Of a stretch of DNA of 64,000 nt, positions 63,078 through 64,000 are shown one piece after another (the stretch's first letter is position 1; every line of letters starts with the position of its first letter). Position numbers and translations under genes: made by a program. The notes under the pieces were generated by a model. The model worked only from the letters and a program-made list of their open reading frames with translations, searched no databases and had not been told where the DNA came from. Origin of the DNA: an uncultured Lachnospiraceae bacterium (GTDB lineage Bacteria > Bacillota > Clostridia > Lachnospirales > Lachnospiraceae); contig USGU01000014.1 of assembly GCA_900554415.1 (NCBI GenBank), positions 1-64,000 on the forward strand. The letters run 5' to 3'.

Positions 63078-63235
63078 ATATATTCCTCCATTCTTGAATC
63101 CGGCATCCACCGTTTACTTACATTGTTTTAGTTATAGTGTTCGAACATTTGAACAATTATTCGTTGATTTATTTTACAGCTCTTTTATTGTTCTATGTGT
63201 TCTACATATCCTATAACATATTTATAGCACTAAAA

Positions 63236-63262
63236 ATAGCACTCGTCAAGTGCGAGTGCTAA
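63236..63262 (-). promoter_or_regulatory. CIRCE element (HrcA operator) before hsp20
   Basis: (A)TAGCACTC-N9-GAGTGCTAA matches the CIRCE consensus TTAGCACTC-N9-GAGTGCTAA with one mismatch. HrcA binds it to repress heat-shock genes. Confidence 0.9.
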
Positions 63263-63304
63263 TAAAATTCTAAAAACTTTATAAATTGGTAAATACTATT
63301 TCCT

Positions 63305-63321
63305 GATTAGAACCTCTAATC
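63305..63321 (-). promoter_or_regulatory. bSECIS hairpin of saoC in the 3' untranslated region
   Basis: GAUUAGA-GGU-UCUAAUC, a perfect 7-bp stem with loop GGU, starting 11 nt after UGA. Because UAG follows UGA directly, the whole element lies outside the coding region, so only RNA structure explains its conservation. Confidence 0.82.
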
Positions 63322-63329
63322 CCAAGTCC

Positions 63330-63932
63330 CTATCAGCATTCCTGCAGGCCTTCGGCAAATAAATTTACCAGTGCACCATCTATCACACGATAAATACCAT
63401 AACCTACTTTGCTTCCTTTCTGACCTTGTAAAATAAATTCCATTTCTGCTTCCTTATCAATATTCTGGAATTTAATCTTCTGATTTTCAATCGGCGCCGG
63501 AACCGGGTCTGAAAATGTATAATTCTCACTGTCTCCCGAATCAATTCCAACCACCATTCTGACATATCCGCCATTAATCAGCGTAGTTGTTTCACTGTAT
63601 TCATCTGCCTCCTGAGTATTATAAATAACTACCAAATCATCAAGACCATCGTCCGTCAAATCTTCTTCGCAGGCCACAAGCACTGTTGCATCCGGATATA
63701 TTGCTTTAAACGCCTGTAAAATCTTATTGTCATCCTCTACCTTTGGCGCATAATCCAATTCCCTTCCGACACGGGTTCCGTCATCAAAGAACTGAACCGT
63801 TCCTTCCTCTCTCTGGGAGTCCTTGTATACCTTCTCCAGATAGGTTCTGACTGAAAAGCCAATCAGGACCACTACTACAACCACCACTGCTTTAAACCAT
63901 AATTTATGATAAAATTTTTCTCTCTGTTCCAT
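63330..63932 (-). CDS. saoC: C-terminal Cys-Sec selenoprotein (SaoC type)
   Basis: A 200-residue protein with one N-terminal membrane helix (KAVVVVVVVLIGFSV) and an extracytoplasmic domain with an acidic repeat-like stretch (DLTDDGLDDLVVIYN, similar to FG-GAP loops). The last codons are GAA TGC TGA TAG: Cys199, Sec200, stop. RefSeq describes a family of this type as Cys-Cys-COOH (seleno)protein. A C-terminal vicinal Cys-Sec is the redox tail of animal thioredoxin reductase, and would bind mercury or arsenic tightly. The ATG is six bases after GGGG. It lies 13 kb from the other selenoprotein genes, past dnaJ and hsp20; upstream context is outside the window. Confidence 0.85.
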
Positions 63933-64000
63933 ATACATCCCCTTCAATTTCATCGGAGTCATATTTCTTACAATTCATTAATATTTGCTCAGATATCATA

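Noticed and set aside
1..64000. UGA reassigned to an amino acid throughout the genome
   Set aside because: UGA ends other genes, for example tnpV (15579) and saoT (53173), at their expected lengths, so it is a normal stop outside SECIS contexts.

Overview
The window looks like chromosome of a low-GC anaerobic Firmicute, most likely a gut Lachnospiraceae (class Clostridia). The basis is Gram-positive style Shine-Dalgarno sites, clostridial 2[4Fe-4S] ferredoxins, a class B sortase, lipoprotein-type binding proteins, the gdpP-rplI-dnaB and rpsF-ssb-rpsR blocks, and an RlmD with a C-terminal extension I associate with gut Clostridia. I see no rRNA, tRNA or CRISPR array.

Layout. 0.1-11.8 kb: an XRE regulator, an MGMT-like protein, a nickel-pincer cofactor operon (two small membrane proteins, larE, larB, larC, a TPR gene, an NCS2 permease) without larA, a MATE transporter fused to the tail of a cytidylate kinase-like protein, and several membrane proteins. 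11.8-16.0 kb: decayed mobile DNA (serine recombinase pieces, a broken IS30 transposase, TnpV) around an intact DUF234 ATPase. 16-31 kb: housekeeping genes (rlmD, yhaM, an HtrA-like protein lacking its catalytic triad, mutS2, a two-component system, twin ferredoxins, dnaB, rplI, gdpP). 31.5-43 kb: a sugar ABC importer with nucleotidyltransferase, hexosamine kinase and galE, resembling the galacto-N-biose/lacto-N-biose operon but lacking a phosphorylase, opposite an AraC regulator and nagBA. 43-49.5 kb: a metal-type regulator, rpsR-ssb-rpsF, sortase B, a molybdopterin oxidoreductase and small genes.

49.6-64 kb holds the most notable system. Six genes that look broken by an in-frame UGA read on in the same frame into conserved sequence, and each UGA is followed within 9-24 nt by a hairpin fitting a bacterial SECIS element. 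They are selenoprotein genes: a MerB-like organometallic lyase, a substrate-binding protein, an ArsP/DUF318-type permease, a thioredoxin-like CXUC protein, an ABC permease, and a protein ending Cys-Sec-COOH. Around them are the ABC ATPase, a DsrE-like protein, a LysR regulator, two Cys-rich binding proteins and a two-component system. I recall RefSeq family names of the type SaoA/B/C/D/E/L/P/T for this set; I know of no experimental function. The parts suggest uptake of an organometal or organometalloid compound, cleavage by the lyase, thiol/selenol relay and export. A tandem duplication scar between the two binding-protein genes shows the locus has been amplified and trimmed. The selenocysteine machinery (selA, selB, selC, selD) is not in the window and must lie elsewhere.

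Start codons were chosen by Shine-Dalgarno spacing. Family assignments come from recognising protein motifs by eye; no database search was run.
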